NCBI RefSeq assembly: GCF_014654615.1 | Contig: NZ_BNBB01000033.1 | Span: forward strand, 1 to 64,000 | Origin: Streptosporangium violaceochromogenes | GTDB taxonomy: Bacteria > Actinomycetota > Actinomycetes > Streptosporangiales > Streptosporangiaceae | DNA: 64,000 nt | Direction of reading: 5' to 3' | Part shown: positions 51,876-63,017 of the stretch, piece after piece | Position numbering within the stretch: position 1 is the stretch's first letter | How the letters are laid out: each line of letters starts with the position of its first letter | Made by a program: the position numbers and the translations under genes | The notes under the pieces: model-generated | The model's database searches: none | What the model was told of the DNA's origin: nothing | What the model saw: the letters and a program-made list of their open reading frames with translations, nothing else

Positions 51876-52712
51876 TCAGAGAGCCCGCACGACCCTCTCG
51901 GTCAGGTAGCGGATCAGCGGACCGTAATGCCTCGGAAGCACATTGTCATCAAGGGGGACGGTCACCGCGATCTTGCCCTCGGCCTCGCCCACGAAGAGCG
52001 CGGGGTCGTTGCTGTCGGCGAACCCGACCGTGAGGATCCCCGCCTCGCCCGCCGCGCCGGCCCAGCCGTGATCGGCGATGACCAGGTCGGGTCGCTCCCC
52101 GCCGAACCTGGCGATCATCGCCTCCATCGGCGCCGGGTCGTGGGTGTGCACGAAGGCCCCCCTGTCGTCCAGCATGGCCACGTCGTTCAGGTAGCGGATC
52201 GTGCGCGTGCGGCCGAACCCCGGCCCCCAGTAGGACCAGCCCTCGGCCGTGTTCATCAGCGTGGCGCCGTGGCGCGCGGCCAGCTCGGCCAGGGCCAGGT
52301 GAACGGTGAGCAGCCCGGTGGGATGCCCGGTCGCGACGAGAATCCTCGGGGAGCCCGCGCGAAGCACGTCGGCCACCGTGTCGCCCATCGCCTCGATCGC
52401 GTCGATCGTCAGGTCCGGGTCGATGGTGTCCGGCCCCCTGGTGTGTTCGGGATCGGCCACCACGCCCGCCGACTTGACCATCAGCTCCAGGACGTCGAGC
52501 CAGTCCCAGCCGCCCTCCGGTGTCAGGCCGAACAGATGGCGCGGATCCCGGTTGGCCAGCGCGCGGTAGTGACCGAGGTTGTTCTCCCGGCTGGTCGCCA
52601 CCTCACCGGCGATCCGGGTGCGGATCAGATGCTCGCGGAGGTCGTCGCGTCTCACCGGCGGCGCCGCTTCCGGTTCGGGTGTCCGTGGCAGCTGGGTTTC
52701 CTCGTCGCTCAT
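51876..52712 (-). CDS. Conserved actinobacterial protein, sometimes called phosphatase
   Basis: The 278-aa protein has no motif I can assign with confidence. Recognisable features are VATGHPTGLLTVHLALAELAARHGATLM, a possible sugar-phosphate or cofactor-binding segment, and APMEAMIARFGGERPDLVIADHGWAGAAGEAGI. Three histidines and several aspartates could form a metal site. Similar actinobacterial proteins are labelled phosphatase (recalled). It follows the AcuC-like gene by 96 bp. Confidence 0.6.
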   Translation of the reverse strand: MSDEETQLPRTPEPEAAPPVRRDDLREHLIRTRIAGEVATSRENNLGHYRALANRDPRHLFGLTPEGGWDWLDVLELMVKSAGVVADPEHTRGPDTIDPDLTIDAIEAMGDTVADVLRAGSPRILVATGHPTGLLTVHLALAELAARHGATLMNTAEGWSYWGPGFGRTRTIRYLNDVAMLDDRGAFVHTHDPAPMEAMIARFGGERPDLVIADHGWAGAAGEAGILTVGFADSNDPALFVGEAEGKIAVTVPLDDNVLPRHYGPLIRYLTERVVRAL

Positions 52713-52808
52713 CCGCTCGTTTCCCTAGGTCGCGCCCTCGACTGCGACTTTCACCACGACGCCGCGCGTCGCGGTTCGGGCACCGGCGGGCGGTGGCCTT
52801 CCCGGCGA

Positions 52809-53975
52809 TCACGGGAGGGGGTCCAGTCCGTGGAAGGGGAAGATCGCCTTCCTTGTCGCCATAATGGCCCGGTCAATCGAGTCTGCTGGATCATAACCAG
52901 AAGAAAAGTCATGAAATTCCGGGTTTCTACCATCGGTCAGCGTCAGCGGTGCCGTCTCCCCGGTCCGCTCGGCGACAAGCCGCCGCCACTCCGGCGGGGT
53001 GGGGGTGGCCGGGTCGAGGGGGTGCCCGGAGACCTCGGCGATCAGGTGGGTCCACGCCCGGGGCACCACCCGCACCAGCTCGTACCCCCCTCCCCCGGTC
53101 ACGATCCACCGGCCCCGCGCGGTCTCGTGGGCCAGCTCGTGCAGCGCCGCGTAGGCGGCCCGCTGGCCGTCGAGGCTGAGCATCAGGTTTGCCAGCGGGT
53201 CGAGCGCGTGGCTGTCGCAGCCGTGCTGGGTCAGAAGGACCTCGGGGGCGAACTCCCGCAGCAGCGGCGGCACCACCGCGTGGAAGGCCCGCAGCCAGCC
53301 GCCGTCCCCGCAGCCGGCGGGCAGCGCCACGTTGACCGCGGTGCCCTGAGCCCCGTGCTCTCCGGGAAAGCCCGTGCCGGGAAAGAGCGTCCGGGGACTC
53401 TCGTGCAGGCTGATGGTCAAAACCCTGGGGTCGTCGTAGAACCTGGCCTGGACACCGTCCCCGTGGTGAACGTCCACGTCCACGTACGCGACCCTGGACG
53501 CCCCCCGCTCCAGCAGCCAGGCGATCGCCACCGCCGGGTCGTTGTAGACGCAGAACCCGCTCGCGGCGGCGGCCATCGCGTGGTGCAGGCCGCCGGCGAC
53601 GTTCACCGCGTGCCCCGCCTCGCCCGTCCAGACCGCGCGGGCCGCGGCGAGGGTGGCACCGGTGATCAGCGCCGAAGCCTGGTGAACCCCCGCGAAGGCG
53701 GGGTTGTCGTCGGTACCGAGCCCGTAGGCCGGCTCGGGACGCCCGGTGGCCGAGACCCGCTTGACGGCCTCGATGTAGTCGCGCGTGTGGACCAGCGCCA
53801 GCTCGTCGTCGGTGGCCGGCGCGCAGCCGGCCATCTCCACCTCGTCCAGCACGCCGAGCTCCTCGGCCAGGGCCATGGTCAGCTCGACCCGAACGGGGGC
53901 GAGCGGGTGTCCCGGCCCGAAGTCGTATGAGGTGAGCGCGTCGTCCCAGACGACCCGCACGGTCTCGCCGTTCAT
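52809..53975 (-). CDS. AcuC-like histone-deacetylase-family protein
   Basis: The 388-aa protein belongs to the zinc-dependent deacetylase fold. GGLHHAMAAAASGFCVYND holds the tandem catalytic His, and YVDVDVHHGDGVQ supplies zinc-binding Asp and His. QHGCDSHALDPLANL replaces the usual GxDxHxxDP block and keeps the second Asp ligand. Related AcuC of Bacillus reverses acetyl-CoA synthetase acetylation. That target is inferred. The ATG is near the end of the frame and 60 bp from proC. Confidence 0.9.
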   Translation of the reverse strand: MNGETVRVVWDDALTSYDFGPGHPLAPVRVELTMALAEELGVLDEVEMAGCAPATDDELALVHTRDYIEAVKRVSATGRPEPAYGLGTDDNPAFAGVHQASALITGATLAAARAVWTGEAGHAVNVAGGLHHAMAAAASGFCVYNDPAVAIAWLLERGASRVAYVDVDVHHGDGVQARFYDDPRVLTISLHESPRTLFPGTGFPGEHGAQGTAVNVALPAGCGDGGWLRAFHAVVPPLLREFAPEVLLTQHGCDSHALDPLANLMLSLDGQRAAYAALHELAHETARGRWIVTGGGGYELVRVVPRAWTHLIAEVSGHPLDPATPTPPEWRRLVAERTGETAPLTLTDGRNPEFHDFSSGYDPADSIDRAIMATRKAIFPFHGLDPLP

Positions 53976-54035
53976 CCGTCCCCCCGTTCGCCCCCGGCGG
54001 TCCCCTCCACCCCGGCCGACGTTACCGCACCGGCG

Positions 54036-54830
54036 TCAGCCGCCCGCGAGCCGGCTGCTGCGGTCCCTCGCCGCCTCGATGGCGGCCAGGAAGGCCGCCC
54101 GCACGCTGTGACGCTCCAGCTCGGCGATCGCCGCGATGGTGGTGCCGCCCGGGGAGGTCACCGCCTCGCGGAGGATCACCGGGTGCTCGCCGGAGTCGCG
54201 GAGCATGATGGCCGCACCGACGATCGACTGGGTGACCATGTCCAGGGCGGCGGCCCTGGGCATGCCGAGCAGGATGCCCGCGTCGACCATGGCCTCGACG
54301 AGATAGAAGAAGTAGGCGGGGCCGCTGCCGGACAGCGCGGTCGCCGCGTCCTGCTGCGACTCGGGGATGCGCAGCACCTTGCCCACCGGCCGCAGCAGGT
54401 CCTCGGCGCGCCGAAGGTGCCGCTCACCGGCGTGCGCGCCCGCCGAGATCACGCTCATCGCCTCGTCCACCAGCACCGGCGTGTTGGACATGACCCGCAC
54501 GACCGGGATCTCCGCGCCGAGCCTGGACTCCACGAACGACGTCGTGATGCCGGCCGCCACCGAGATCACCAGGCGGTCGGCGGGCACGTGCGCGGCGATC
54601 TCGGTGAGCAGCGAGCCCATGTCCTGCGGCTTGACCGTGAGAACGATCGTCTCGGCGTTCTTGGCGGCCTCGGCGTTGGAGACCACCCGGACGCCGTACC
54701 GCTGCGCGAGATCGGCGGCCCGCTCGGGGCGCCGCGCCGTGATCAGCACGTCACCCGGATCGAACCCGGCGCGGAGCAACCCCGAAAGGAGAGCCTCGCC
54801 CATCTTCCCGGTCCCGAGAATCGCGATCAT
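54036..54830 (-). CDS. proC: Pyrroline-5-carboxylate reductase
   Basis: The 264-aa enzyme makes proline from P5C with NAD(P)H. ILGTGKMGEALLSGLLRAG is the nucleotide-binding motif. VRVMSNTPVLVDEAMS and ALSGSGPAYFFYLVEAM are ProC signatures, and AVTSPGGTTIAAI is the conserved C-terminal loop. It is convergent with the small lipoprotein gene, with a tandem-repeat block between them. Confidence 0.97.
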   Translation of the reverse strand: MIAILGTGKMGEALLSGLLRAGFDPGDVLITARRPERAADLAQRYGVRVVSNAEAAKNAETIVLTVKPQDMGSLLTEIAAHVPADRLVISVAAGITTSFVESRLGAEIPVVRVMSNTPVLVDEAMSVISAGAHAGERHLRRAEDLLRPVGKVLRIPESQQDAATALSGSGPAYFFYLVEAMVDAGILLGMPRAAALDMVTQSIVGAAIMLRDSGEHPVILREAVTSPGGTTIAAIAELERHSVRAAFLAAIEAARDRSSRLAGG

Positions 54831-54953
54831 TTCAGCGCACCTTGCGTGAGGAGAAGCGGATGACCAAGCCTAAGGCGCGCGCGAACGCCTTCGGACCGGC
54901 GGTCCGAAGGCGGCCGGGAGTGCGGGCCCGCTCTCCCCGAGGCCCCGGCCACC

Positions 54954-55070
54954 GGGTCCTCGGCGCGGGTCCTCGGCGCGGGTCCTCGGCGCGGGTCCTC
55001 GGCGCGGGTCCTCGGCGCGGGTCCTCGGCGCGGGTCCTCGGCGCGGGTCCTCGGCGCGGGTCCTCGGCGT
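54954..55070. repeat. Nine 13-bp tandem repeats
   Basis: The unit GGGTCCTCGGCGC is repeated nine times with only the last base of the last copy changed (C to T). It lies 124 bp upstream of proC and 45 bp before the lipoprotein start. Because 13 is not a multiple of 3, any reading frame shows a 13-residue period. Such near-identical arrays change copy number easily. No function is visible. Confidence 0.95.
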
Positions 55071-55115
55071 GCGGAACGCCCTGAACCCGCCCGAGACGCG
55101 ATCCGTTACAGGAAT

Positions 55116-55604
55116 ATGCGTATGATTTTGACCTCCGCCCTGACAGGAAGTCTGCTGCTGACCGGCTGCACGGCCCAGCACGGCGCCGCCGGGCACGACA
55201 CCACCGGGCCAGGCGCCGGCGCGCACGACCGCACGGCCACCCCCACCCTGCCGGTGAGCCGTACCCTCGCCCCCAGGGTCGAGCCCACGCAGGGCTCCCC
55301 GCGCCCCACCCGGCCCGAGGGCCACACGGTCAACCCCCGCAAGGTGCCGTGGACGACGGCGCGTCCCGACAAGGGCGGCCGGAGCCTGCGGATCGTCTGG
55401 TGGTCGGGGGTGGAGCCCTGCCACGTCCTCGATCGGGTGAGCGTCAAGGAGACATCCAAGCGCGTGACCGTCACCCTCTGGGAGGGAGCCGGCGGCAAGG
55501 ACCGGAACGTGGCCTGCATCGGTATCGCCATCCTGAAGACGACGACCGTCAAGCTCAAGGCCCCCCTCGGCAAGCGCAAGGTCGTCGACGGCGCCCGGCG
55601 CTGA
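55116..55604 (+). CDS. Small secreted lipoprotein of unknown function
   Basis: The 162-aa protein has a short leader and a lipobox LLTGC (Cys18). A Thr/Pro/Ala-rich linker (residues 20-80) precedes a small domain with two cysteines (EPCHVL and NVACIG), which may be disulfide-bonded. KVPWTTARPDKGGRSLRIVWWSG and VTVTLWEGAGGKDR suggest a small beta-rich fold. No family was recognised. The ATG has no obvious ribosome binding site. Confidence 0.65.
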   Translation: MRMILTSALTGSLLLTGCTAQHGAAGHDTTGPGAGAHDRTATPTLPVSRTLAPRVEPTQGSPRPTRPEGHTVNPRKVPWTTARPDKGGRSLRIVWWSGVEPCHVLDRVSVKETSKRVTVTLWEGAGGKDRNVACIGIAILKTTTVKLKAPLGKRKVVDGARR

Positions 55605-55995
55605 CCCCTCCCCACCCCCTCTCCGTCCCTTCCCTCCTCTGCCCCCCTCTTCTCTTCTGCCCCCCTCTTCTCTTCGCGCCTTTCCCGCCTCCCTTTCCCG
55701 CCTCCGCGACCCGCGCGCCCGGCCCCCGACTGGCGCCTGCGCCCCTGTATCCGCCTGCGCCTGCGCCTGCGCCTGCGCCTGCGCCTGCGCCTGCGCCTGC
55801 GCCTGCGCCTGCGGTGACGACGCCCCGAGGTCTCCGGCCGCCCCCGCCTGATCCCGCCTGATCCCATCTGATCCCGTCCGCCGGGCCGGGGCCCGAAAAG
55901 ACGTTCCCGCGCAAGCGCCCCGCTCCCGCGCGCCCCGTGACGCGGATCACTCCCGGACGCCTCAGCGTCACGGAGACGCGGTCACGCACCCGAGG
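55605..55995. other. Gene-free interval before the dnaK control region
   Basis: The stretch holds two pyrimidine-rich near-repeats (two copies of CTGCCCCCCTCTTCTCTTC around 55638-55676) and then the 6-bp array listed separately. I see no ORF with a credible start, no tRNA and no other structure. The dnaK regulatory elements follow. Confidence 0.6.
55752..55811. repeat. Ten 6-bp tandem repeats (CGCCTG)
   Basis: CGCCTG occurs ten times in a row without a mismatch. It is simple-sequence DNA in a non-coding interval. Replication slippage is likely, so its copy number may vary among strains. Confidence 0.95.
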
Positions 55996-56016
55996 GTTGA
56001 GCGACATAGACTCAAG
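55996..56016. promoter_or_regulatory. HAIR operator for HspR upstream of dnaK
   Basis: GTTGAGC-GACATAG-ACTCAAG matches the HAIR consensus CTTGAGT-N7-ACTCAAG, with a perfect right half and five of seven bases in the left half. It lies 73 bp before the dnaK ATG and just upstream of TTGACA. HspR binds HAIR to repress heat-shock genes and is itself encoded at the end of this operon. A partial half-site GACTCAAC follows near 56060. Confidence 0.9.
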
Positions 56017-56020
56017 TCGT

Positions 56021-56049
56021 TTGACAAACGGTTTCCGAGGCTGCACTAT
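56021..56049 (+). promoter_or_regulatory. Candidate dnaK promoter
   Basis: TTGACA and CACTAT are 17 bp apart immediately downstream of the HAIR element. The first box is perfect and the second is weak. HspR binding next to the -35 would block polymerase. Confidence 0.5.
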
Positions 56050-56088
56050 GAGCCCGACCGACTCAACTTTGACTACAAGGACGTACTC

Positions 56089-57954
<1,866 letters not shown>

Positions 57955-57982
57955 CGGCGGAGCAGCCGAGGGGAGCGCGAGC

Positions 57983-58564
57983 GTGAACACGCGTGAGAAC
58001 GGCTCCGAGCAGGAGCCGGTGATCCGCGACAACCGTAAGATCGACCCGGAGACGGGGCAGGCGCGCGAGACGGTCAAGGAGAAGGAGCGGGCCGACCAGC
58101 CCGCTCCGGAGACCGCACCGGACGAGCTGTCCACCCAGCTCGCCGAGCGCACCGCCGACCTGCAGCGTCTCCAAGCCGAATACTCCAACTACCGCAAGCG
58201 GGTGGAGCGGGACCGCACCCTGGTCAAGGAGCAGGCGGTGGCCGGCGTGCTGGCCGAGCTGCTCCCGGTCCTCGACGACATCGGCCGGGCCCGCGACCAC
58301 GGTGAGCTCACCGGCGGCTTCGCCAAGGTGAGCGAGTCGCTGGAGGCGGCCACCGGGAAGCTGGGGCTGAGCGCCTTCGGCACCAAGGGCGAACCGTTCG
58401 ACCCGATGGTGCACGAGGCCCTGATGCACAGCTACTCTCCCGACGTCACCGAGCCGACCTGTACCGAGATCCTGCAGCCCGGTTATCGCATCGGCGAGCG
58501 CGTCCTGCGTCCCGCGCGGGTCGCGGTCGCCGAGCCGGAAGAGCCCGCTCCGGGCGACAACTGA
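57983..58564 (+). CDS. grpE: Nucleotide-exchange factor GrpE
   Basis: The 193-aa protein starts with GTG after GAGGGGAG. A disordered N-terminus of about 55 residues precedes a coiled coil (LAERTADLQRLQAEYSNYRKRVERDR). The C-terminal beta domain ends with the GrpE motif ILQPGYRIGERVLRPARVAV. It lies 28 bp after dnaK and promotes ADP release from DnaK. Confidence 0.96.
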   Translation: MNTRENGSEQEPVIRDNRKIDPETGQARETVKEKERADQPAPETAPDELSTQLAERTADLQRLQAEYSNYRKRVERDRTLVKEQAVAGVLAELLPVLDDIGRARDHGELTGGFAKVSESLEAATGKLGLSAFGTKGEPFDPMVHEALMHSYSPDVTEPTCTEILQPGYRIGERVLRPARVAVAEPEEPAPGDN

Positions 58565-58596
58565 CACCCCCACCCGAGATCTGAAAAGGAACGAAG

Positions 58597-59775
58597 ATGA
58601 GCACCAAGGACTACCTGGAGAAGGACTACTACGCCGTCCTTGGTGTGCCCAAGACCGCCACCGCCGAAGAGATCAAAAAGGCGTACCGGAAGCTGGCCAG
58701 GCAGTATCACCCGGACGCCAACCCCGGAGACTCCGCGACGTCGGGCAACACGGCGAGGTTCAAGGAGGTCTCCGAGGCCTACGACGTCCTGTCCGACACC
58801 AAGCGCCGCAAAGAGTACGACGAGGCGCGGACGCTGTTCGGATCGGGGCTCGGCGGTTACGCGGGGCCCGGAGGAGCCGGCCGCCAGGGCGGGTTCTCCT
58901 TCGACCTGGGGGACCTGTTCGGTGGCACCCACCAGCAGAGCGGGGGCATCGGCGACATCTTCGGCGGCCTGTTCAACCGCGGGGGCACCGCCCCCCGCGG
59001 GACGGCCAGGACGCGGCGTGGCCAGGACGTCGAGACGGAGGTCACGCTCTCGTTCGCCGAGGCCGCCGAGGGCACCACGGTCTCGCTCCGGCTCACCAGT
59101 TCCTCCGCCTGTACGGCGTGCGGCGGCACCGGCGCCAAGGCCGGGACCACCCCGAGGGTCTGCCCGACCTGCGAGGGCACCGGCGCCGCCAGCCGCAACC
59201 TGGGCAACTTCGCCTTCTCGGAGCCGTGCCGCGACTGCAAGGGCCGCGGCCTGCTGGTGGACGACCCGTGTTCGGTGTGCGAGGGCAGCGGCCGGGGCAA
59301 GAGCACCCGCACGATCCAGGCCCGCATCCCGGCGGGGGTGGGTGACGGCCAGCGCATCAAGATCAAGGCCAAGGGCGCGCCGGGTGAGAACGGCGGTCCG
59401 GCCGGTGATCTGTACGTCCAGATCCACGTCAAGCCGCATCCGGTCTTCGGCCGGACCGGAGAGAATCTGACGGTCACCGTACCGGTCACCTTCACCGAGG
59501 CCGCGCTCGGCGCCGAGATCAAGGTGCCCACCCTGAAGGGGATGCCGGTCACCCTGCGCATCCCCGAGGGCACCCCCAACGGCCGCACCTTCCGGGTGCG
59601 GGGCAGGGGGGTGGCCCGCAAGGACGGCACCAAGGGCGACCTGCTCGTCACGGTGGAGGTTCTCGTGCCCCAGCAGCTGGAGGACAAGGCCCGGGGGGCG
59701 CTGGAGGAGTTCCGCGACGCGACCGCGGGCTTCGACCCGCGGGCCGAGCTCATCCAACAGGCCAGAAGTGAGTAG
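58597..59775 (+). CDS. dnaJ: Chaperone protein DnaJ
   Basis: The 392-aa co-chaperone has a J domain (YYAVLGVPKTATAEEIKKAYRKLARQYHPDANPG, HPD motif). A Gly-rich segment with GDLFGG repeats follows. Four CxxCxGxG zinc repeats are CTACGGTG, CPTCEGTG, CRDCKGRG and CSVCEGSG. The C-terminal client domains follow. AAAGGAACG eight bases upstream is the ribosome binding site. It stimulates DnaK ATPase. Confidence 0.97.
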   Translation: MSTKDYLEKDYYAVLGVPKTATAEEIKKAYRKLARQYHPDANPGDSATSGNTARFKEVSEAYDVLSDTKRRKEYDEARTLFGSGLGGYAGPGGAGRQGGFSFDLGDLFGGTHQQSGGIGDIFGGLFNRGGTAPRGTARTRRGQDVETEVTLSFAEAAEGTTVSLRLTSSSACTACGGTGAKAGTTPRVCPTCEGTGAASRNLGNFAFSEPCRDCKGRGLLVDDPCSVCEGSGRGKSTRTIQARIPAGVGDGQRIKIKAKGAPGENGGPAGDLYVQIHVKPHPVFGRTGENLTVTVPVTFTEAALGAEIKVPTLKGMPVTLRIPEGTPNGRTFRVRGRGVARKDGTKGDLLVTVEVLVPQQLEDKARGALEEFRDATAGFDPRAELIQQARSE

Positions 59776-59777
59776 CC

Positions 59778-60125
59778 ATGGAAGTCAACTACTTCGATCT
59801 GTCGGACGACACGCCGGTATACGTGATCTCGGTGGCGGCCCAGCTGTCGGGCCTCCACCCCCAGACCCTGCGACAGTACGACCGTCTCGGCCTGGTCAGC
59901 CCAGGCCGTACGGCGGGCCGCGGCCGCCTTTACTCCACGCGCGACATCGTGATGCTCCGTGAGGTCCAGCGCCTCTCCCAGGAAGAGGGCATCAACCTCG
60001 CGGGCATCAAGCGCATCCTGTCGCTGGAGACCGAGGCCCTGCGCCTGCGTGACGAAAACCACCGTCTGCGCGCCGAGATCACCACGATCCGCGCGCTGAT
60101 CCGCTACCAACTGCCACCCGCCTGA
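59778..60125 (+). CDS. hspR: Heat-shock repressor HspR
   Basis: The 115-aa MerR-type protein has the HTH PVYVISVAAQLSGLHPQTLRQYDRLGLVSPGRTAGRGRLYS with its wing, followed by a coiled-coil helix (LETEALRLRDENHRLRAEI). It represses dnaK through HAIR elements, with DnaK as a co-repressor in Streptomyces. It starts 2 bp after dnaJ and should be autoregulated through the HAIR upstream of dnaK. Confidence 0.96.
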   Translation: MEVNYFDLSDDTPVYVISVAAQLSGLHPQTLRQYDRLGLVSPGRTAGRGRLYSTRDIVMLREVQRLSQEEGINLAGIKRILSLETEALRLRDENHRLRAEITTIRALIRYQLPPA

Positions 60126-60201
60126 CACCGTCAAGGCCGGGGGATCTCACCGCGCCGGCGCACCGGCGCCGTAGTCGCCGAACGGAGCGAGGCAGACAAG
60201 C

Positions 60202-62784
60202 ATGGACTACAAGCTGACCCAGAAGAGCCAGGAGGCGATCTCCGCCGCCATCAGGCGCGCCGCCGCCGAGGGCAACCCCGAGGTCGCCCCGGCTCACCTG
60301 TTCACCGCGCTGCTCGCCCAGTCCGGAGGCACCGCCGTCCCCCTGCTGGAGGCCGTGGGCGCCGACTGGCGGCACCTGCGCACCGAGGCCGAAAAGCAGC
60401 TCGCGGCCCTGCCCAAGGCGCAGGGGGCCACCGTCGGGGCGCCGTCGAGTTCCCGCCAGCTCCTGACGGCGATCAACACCGCGGCCCAGCGGGCCAATCG
60501 GCTTGAAGACCAGTACGTCTCGACCGAGCACCTGCTGGTCGGCCTCGCCGGCGACGGCGGCCCGATCGCCGAGCTGCTCTCCTCAAGCGGGGCCACCCCC
60601 AACGCCCTGCTCGACGCCTTCGAGAAGGTGCGCGGGCACGCCCGGGTGACGAGCGAGACCCCTGAGGACACCTACCAGGCGCTGGAGAAGTACGGCGTCG
60701 ACCTCACCGAGCAGGCCAAGGCGGGCCGGCTGGACCCCGTGATCGGCCGCGACACGGAGATCCGCAGGGTGGTCCAGGTGCTCAGCCGCCGCACCAAGAA
60801 CAACCCGGTGCTCATCGGCGAGCCCGGCGTCGGCAAGACGGCCGTGGTGGAGGGGCTGGCCCAGCGCATCGTCGCGGGCGACGTGCCCTCCAGCCTGCGT
60901 GACAAGCGGCTGGTCTCCCTCGACCTGGGGGCGATGGTCGCCGGCGCGAAGTACCGCGGCGAGTTCGAGGAGCGCCTCAAGGCCGTGCTCGGCGAGATCA
61001 AGCAGAGCGACGGCCAGATCATCACCTTCATCGACGAACTGCACACCATGGTCGGCGCGGGCGCGGCCGAGGGCTCGATGGACGCGGGCAACATGCTCAA
61101 GCCCATGCTGGCCCGGGGCGAACTCCGGATGATCGGCGCGACCACCCTCGACGAATACCGCGAGCGGATCGAGAAGGATCCCGCGCTGGAACGGCGCTTC
61201 CAGCAGGTCTACGTGGGCGAGCCCACGGTCGAGGACACCATCGCGATCCTGCGCGGCCTCAAGGGGCGCTACGAGGCCCACCACCAGGTCCAGATCTCCG
61301 ACGGCGCCCTCGTGGCCGCAGCCGCGCTCTCCGACCGCTACATCACCTCCCGTTTCCTGCCGGACAAGGCGATCGACCTCGTGGACGAGGCCGCCTCCCG
61401 GCTGCGCATGGAGATCGACTCCCGCCCGGTGGAGATCGACCAGCTCCAGCGGAGCGTGGACCGGATGAAGATGGAGGAGCTCGCGCTCGGCAAGGAGACC
61501 GACGAGGGCAGCCGCCAGCGGCTGGAGCGCCTGCGCAAGGAACTCGCCGACCGCCAGGAGGAGCTCAACGGCCTGGTCGGGCGCTGGGAGCGGGAGAAGG
61601 CGGGCCTCAACCGGGTCGGCGACCTGAAGAAGAAGCTCGACGAGACGCGCGGCGCCGCCGAGCGGGCGCAGCGCGACGGTGACTTCGAGTCCGCCTCCCG
61701 GCTGATGTACGGCGACGTGCCCCGGCTGGAGGCGCAGCTGGCCGAGGCCAGTGCGGCCTCCCAGCCCGAAAACCCCATGGTCAAGGAGGAGGTCGGCCCG
61801 GACGACATCGCCCAGGTCATCTCCTCGTGGACCGGCATCCCCGCCGGACGCCTCCTTGAGGCGGAGACCGCCAAGCTGCTGCGCATGGAGGACGAGCTGG
61901 GCAGGCGCCTGATCGGCCAGCGGCAGGCCGTCCAGGCGGTCTCCGACGCCGTGCGGCGGGCCCGCGCGGGGATCGCCGACCCCGACCGGCCGACCGGCAG
62001 CTTCCTGTTCCTGGGCCCGACCGGCGTGGGCAAGACCGAGCTCGCCAAGTCACTGGCCGACTTCCTGTTCGACGACGAGCGGGCCATGGTCCGCATCGAC
62101 ATGAGCGAGTACGGCGAGAAGCACAGCGTGGCCCGTCTCGTGGGCGCCCCGCCCGGCTACGTCGGCTACGAGGAGGGCGGTCAGCTCACCGAGACCGTGC
62201 GGCGTCGCCCGTACAGCGTGGTGCTGCTGGACGAGGTCGAAAAGGCCCATCCCGAGGTCTTCGACATCCTGCTCCAGGTGCTCGACGACGGGCGGCTCAC
62301 CGACGGCCAGGGCAGGACCGTCGACTTCCGCAACGTGATCCTGATCCTCACCTCCAACATCGGCTCGTCGTTCCTCGTCGACCCGAGCCTGGACCGCGAG
62401 ACCCAGCGCAAGGCCGTGATGGACGCGGTCAGATCCGCCTTCAAGCCGGAGTTCCTCAACCGTCTCGACGACGTGATCATGTTCGACGCGCTCGGCACGG
62501 AGGAGCTGTCCAAGATCGTGGACCTGCAGATCGCGCATCTGGCCAGGCGGCTGGCCGACCGGCGGCTGACGCTGACGGTCACCCCGGCCGCCCGCGAGTG
62601 GCTGGCGCTGACCGGCTACGACCCCCTGTACGGTGCCCGCCCGCTCCGCCGGCTCGTCCAGTCGGCGATCGGCGACACGCTGGCCAAGGAGGTGCTGTCC
62701 GGCGAGATCCGGGAAGGCGACGAGATCATGGTCGATCTGGACGAGTCCAAGGACAGCCTGGCGATCCACCCCGTGAGGGCCTAA
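60202..62784 (+). CDS. clpB: Disaggregase ClpB (Hsp100)
   Basis: This 860-aa AAA+ ATPase has an N domain (TQKSQEAISAAIRRAAAEGNPEVAPAHLF) and two Walker A sites (GEPGVGKTAV and GPTGVGKTEL). The middle coiled-coil domain at about residues 405-525 marks it as ClpB and not ClpC or ClpA. The final sensor/arginine segment is normal. It lies 76 bp after hspR and has no HAIR of its own, so it is probably read through from the dnaK promoter. That would place the whole disaggregation system under one HspR switch. Confidence 0.97.
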   Translation: MDYKLTQKSQEAISAAIRRAAAEGNPEVAPAHLFTALLAQSGGTAVPLLEAVGADWRHLRTEAEKQLAALPKAQGATVGAPSSSRQLLTAINTAAQRANRLEDQYVSTEHLLVGLAGDGGPIAELLSSSGATPNALLDAFEKVRGHARVTSETPEDTYQALEKYGVDLTEQAKAGRLDPVIGRDTEIRRVVQVLSRRTKNNPVLIGEPGVGKTAVVEGLAQRIVAGDVPSSLRDKRLVSLDLGAMVAGAKYRGEFEERLKAVLGEIKQSDGQIITFIDELHTMVGAGAAEGSMDAGNMLKPMLARGELRMIGATTLDEYRERIEKDPALERRFQQVYVGEPTVEDTIAILRGLKGRYEAHHQVQISDGALVAAAALSDRYITSRFLPDKAIDLVDEAASRLRMEIDSRPVEIDQLQRSVDRMKMEELALGKETDEGSRQRLERLRKELADRQEELNGLVGRWEREKAGLNRVGDLKKKLDETRGAAERAQRDGDFESASRLMYGDVPRLEAQLAEASAASQPENPMVKEEVGPDDIAQVISSWTGIPAGRLLEAETAKLLRMEDELGRRLIGQRQAVQAVSDAVRRARAGIADPDRPTGSFLFLGPTGVGKTELAKSLADFLFDDERAMVRIDMSEYGEKHSVARLVGAPPGYVGYEEGGQLTETVRRRPYSVVLLDEVEKAHPEVFDILLQVLDDGRLTDGQGRTVDFRNVILILTSNIGSSFLVDPSLDRETQRKAVMDAVRSAFKPEFLNRLDDVIMFDALGTEELSKIVDLQIAHLARRLADRRLTLTVTPAAREWLALTGYDPLYGARPLRRLVQSAIGDTLAKEVLSGEIREGDEIMVDLDESKDSLAIHPVRA

Positions 62785-62936
62785 GCGGGCCGGGGAGCCA
62801 CGTCGGCGGACCGCCGCCGGCGCAGCACGTCGGCGAGCCTGAGAGGCCCGCGGGGCCGGGGAGCCGGTGCCGCGCGCAGTGGCGCCCCGGGTCCCGCAAG
62901 GGCACACAGGGGCACCGGTGGAGGACCGGCCTCCCG

Positions 62937-62990
62937 GCGGCGAGGGGCCGTGACCGCGGAAACCTCACGGTCACGTCCCTCGTCGCCGGC
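62937..62990. terminator. Long hairpin after clpB
   Basis: A stem built from GGCGAGGG with CCGTGACC pairs with GGTCACG and CCCTCGTCGCC, with a 2-nt bulge and a loop of about 13 nt. It lies about 150 bp after the clpB stop and before the convergent TPR-like gene. It is a likely transcription terminator without T-run. Confidence 0.55.
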
Positions 62991-63017
62991 CCTCGTCACG
63001 GCCGGCACGCCGGGCCG

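Noticed and set aside
54954..55070. Tandem array considered as CRISPR
   Set aside because: The units are contiguous with no spacers, so it is a simple tandem repeat. No cas-like genes are present.
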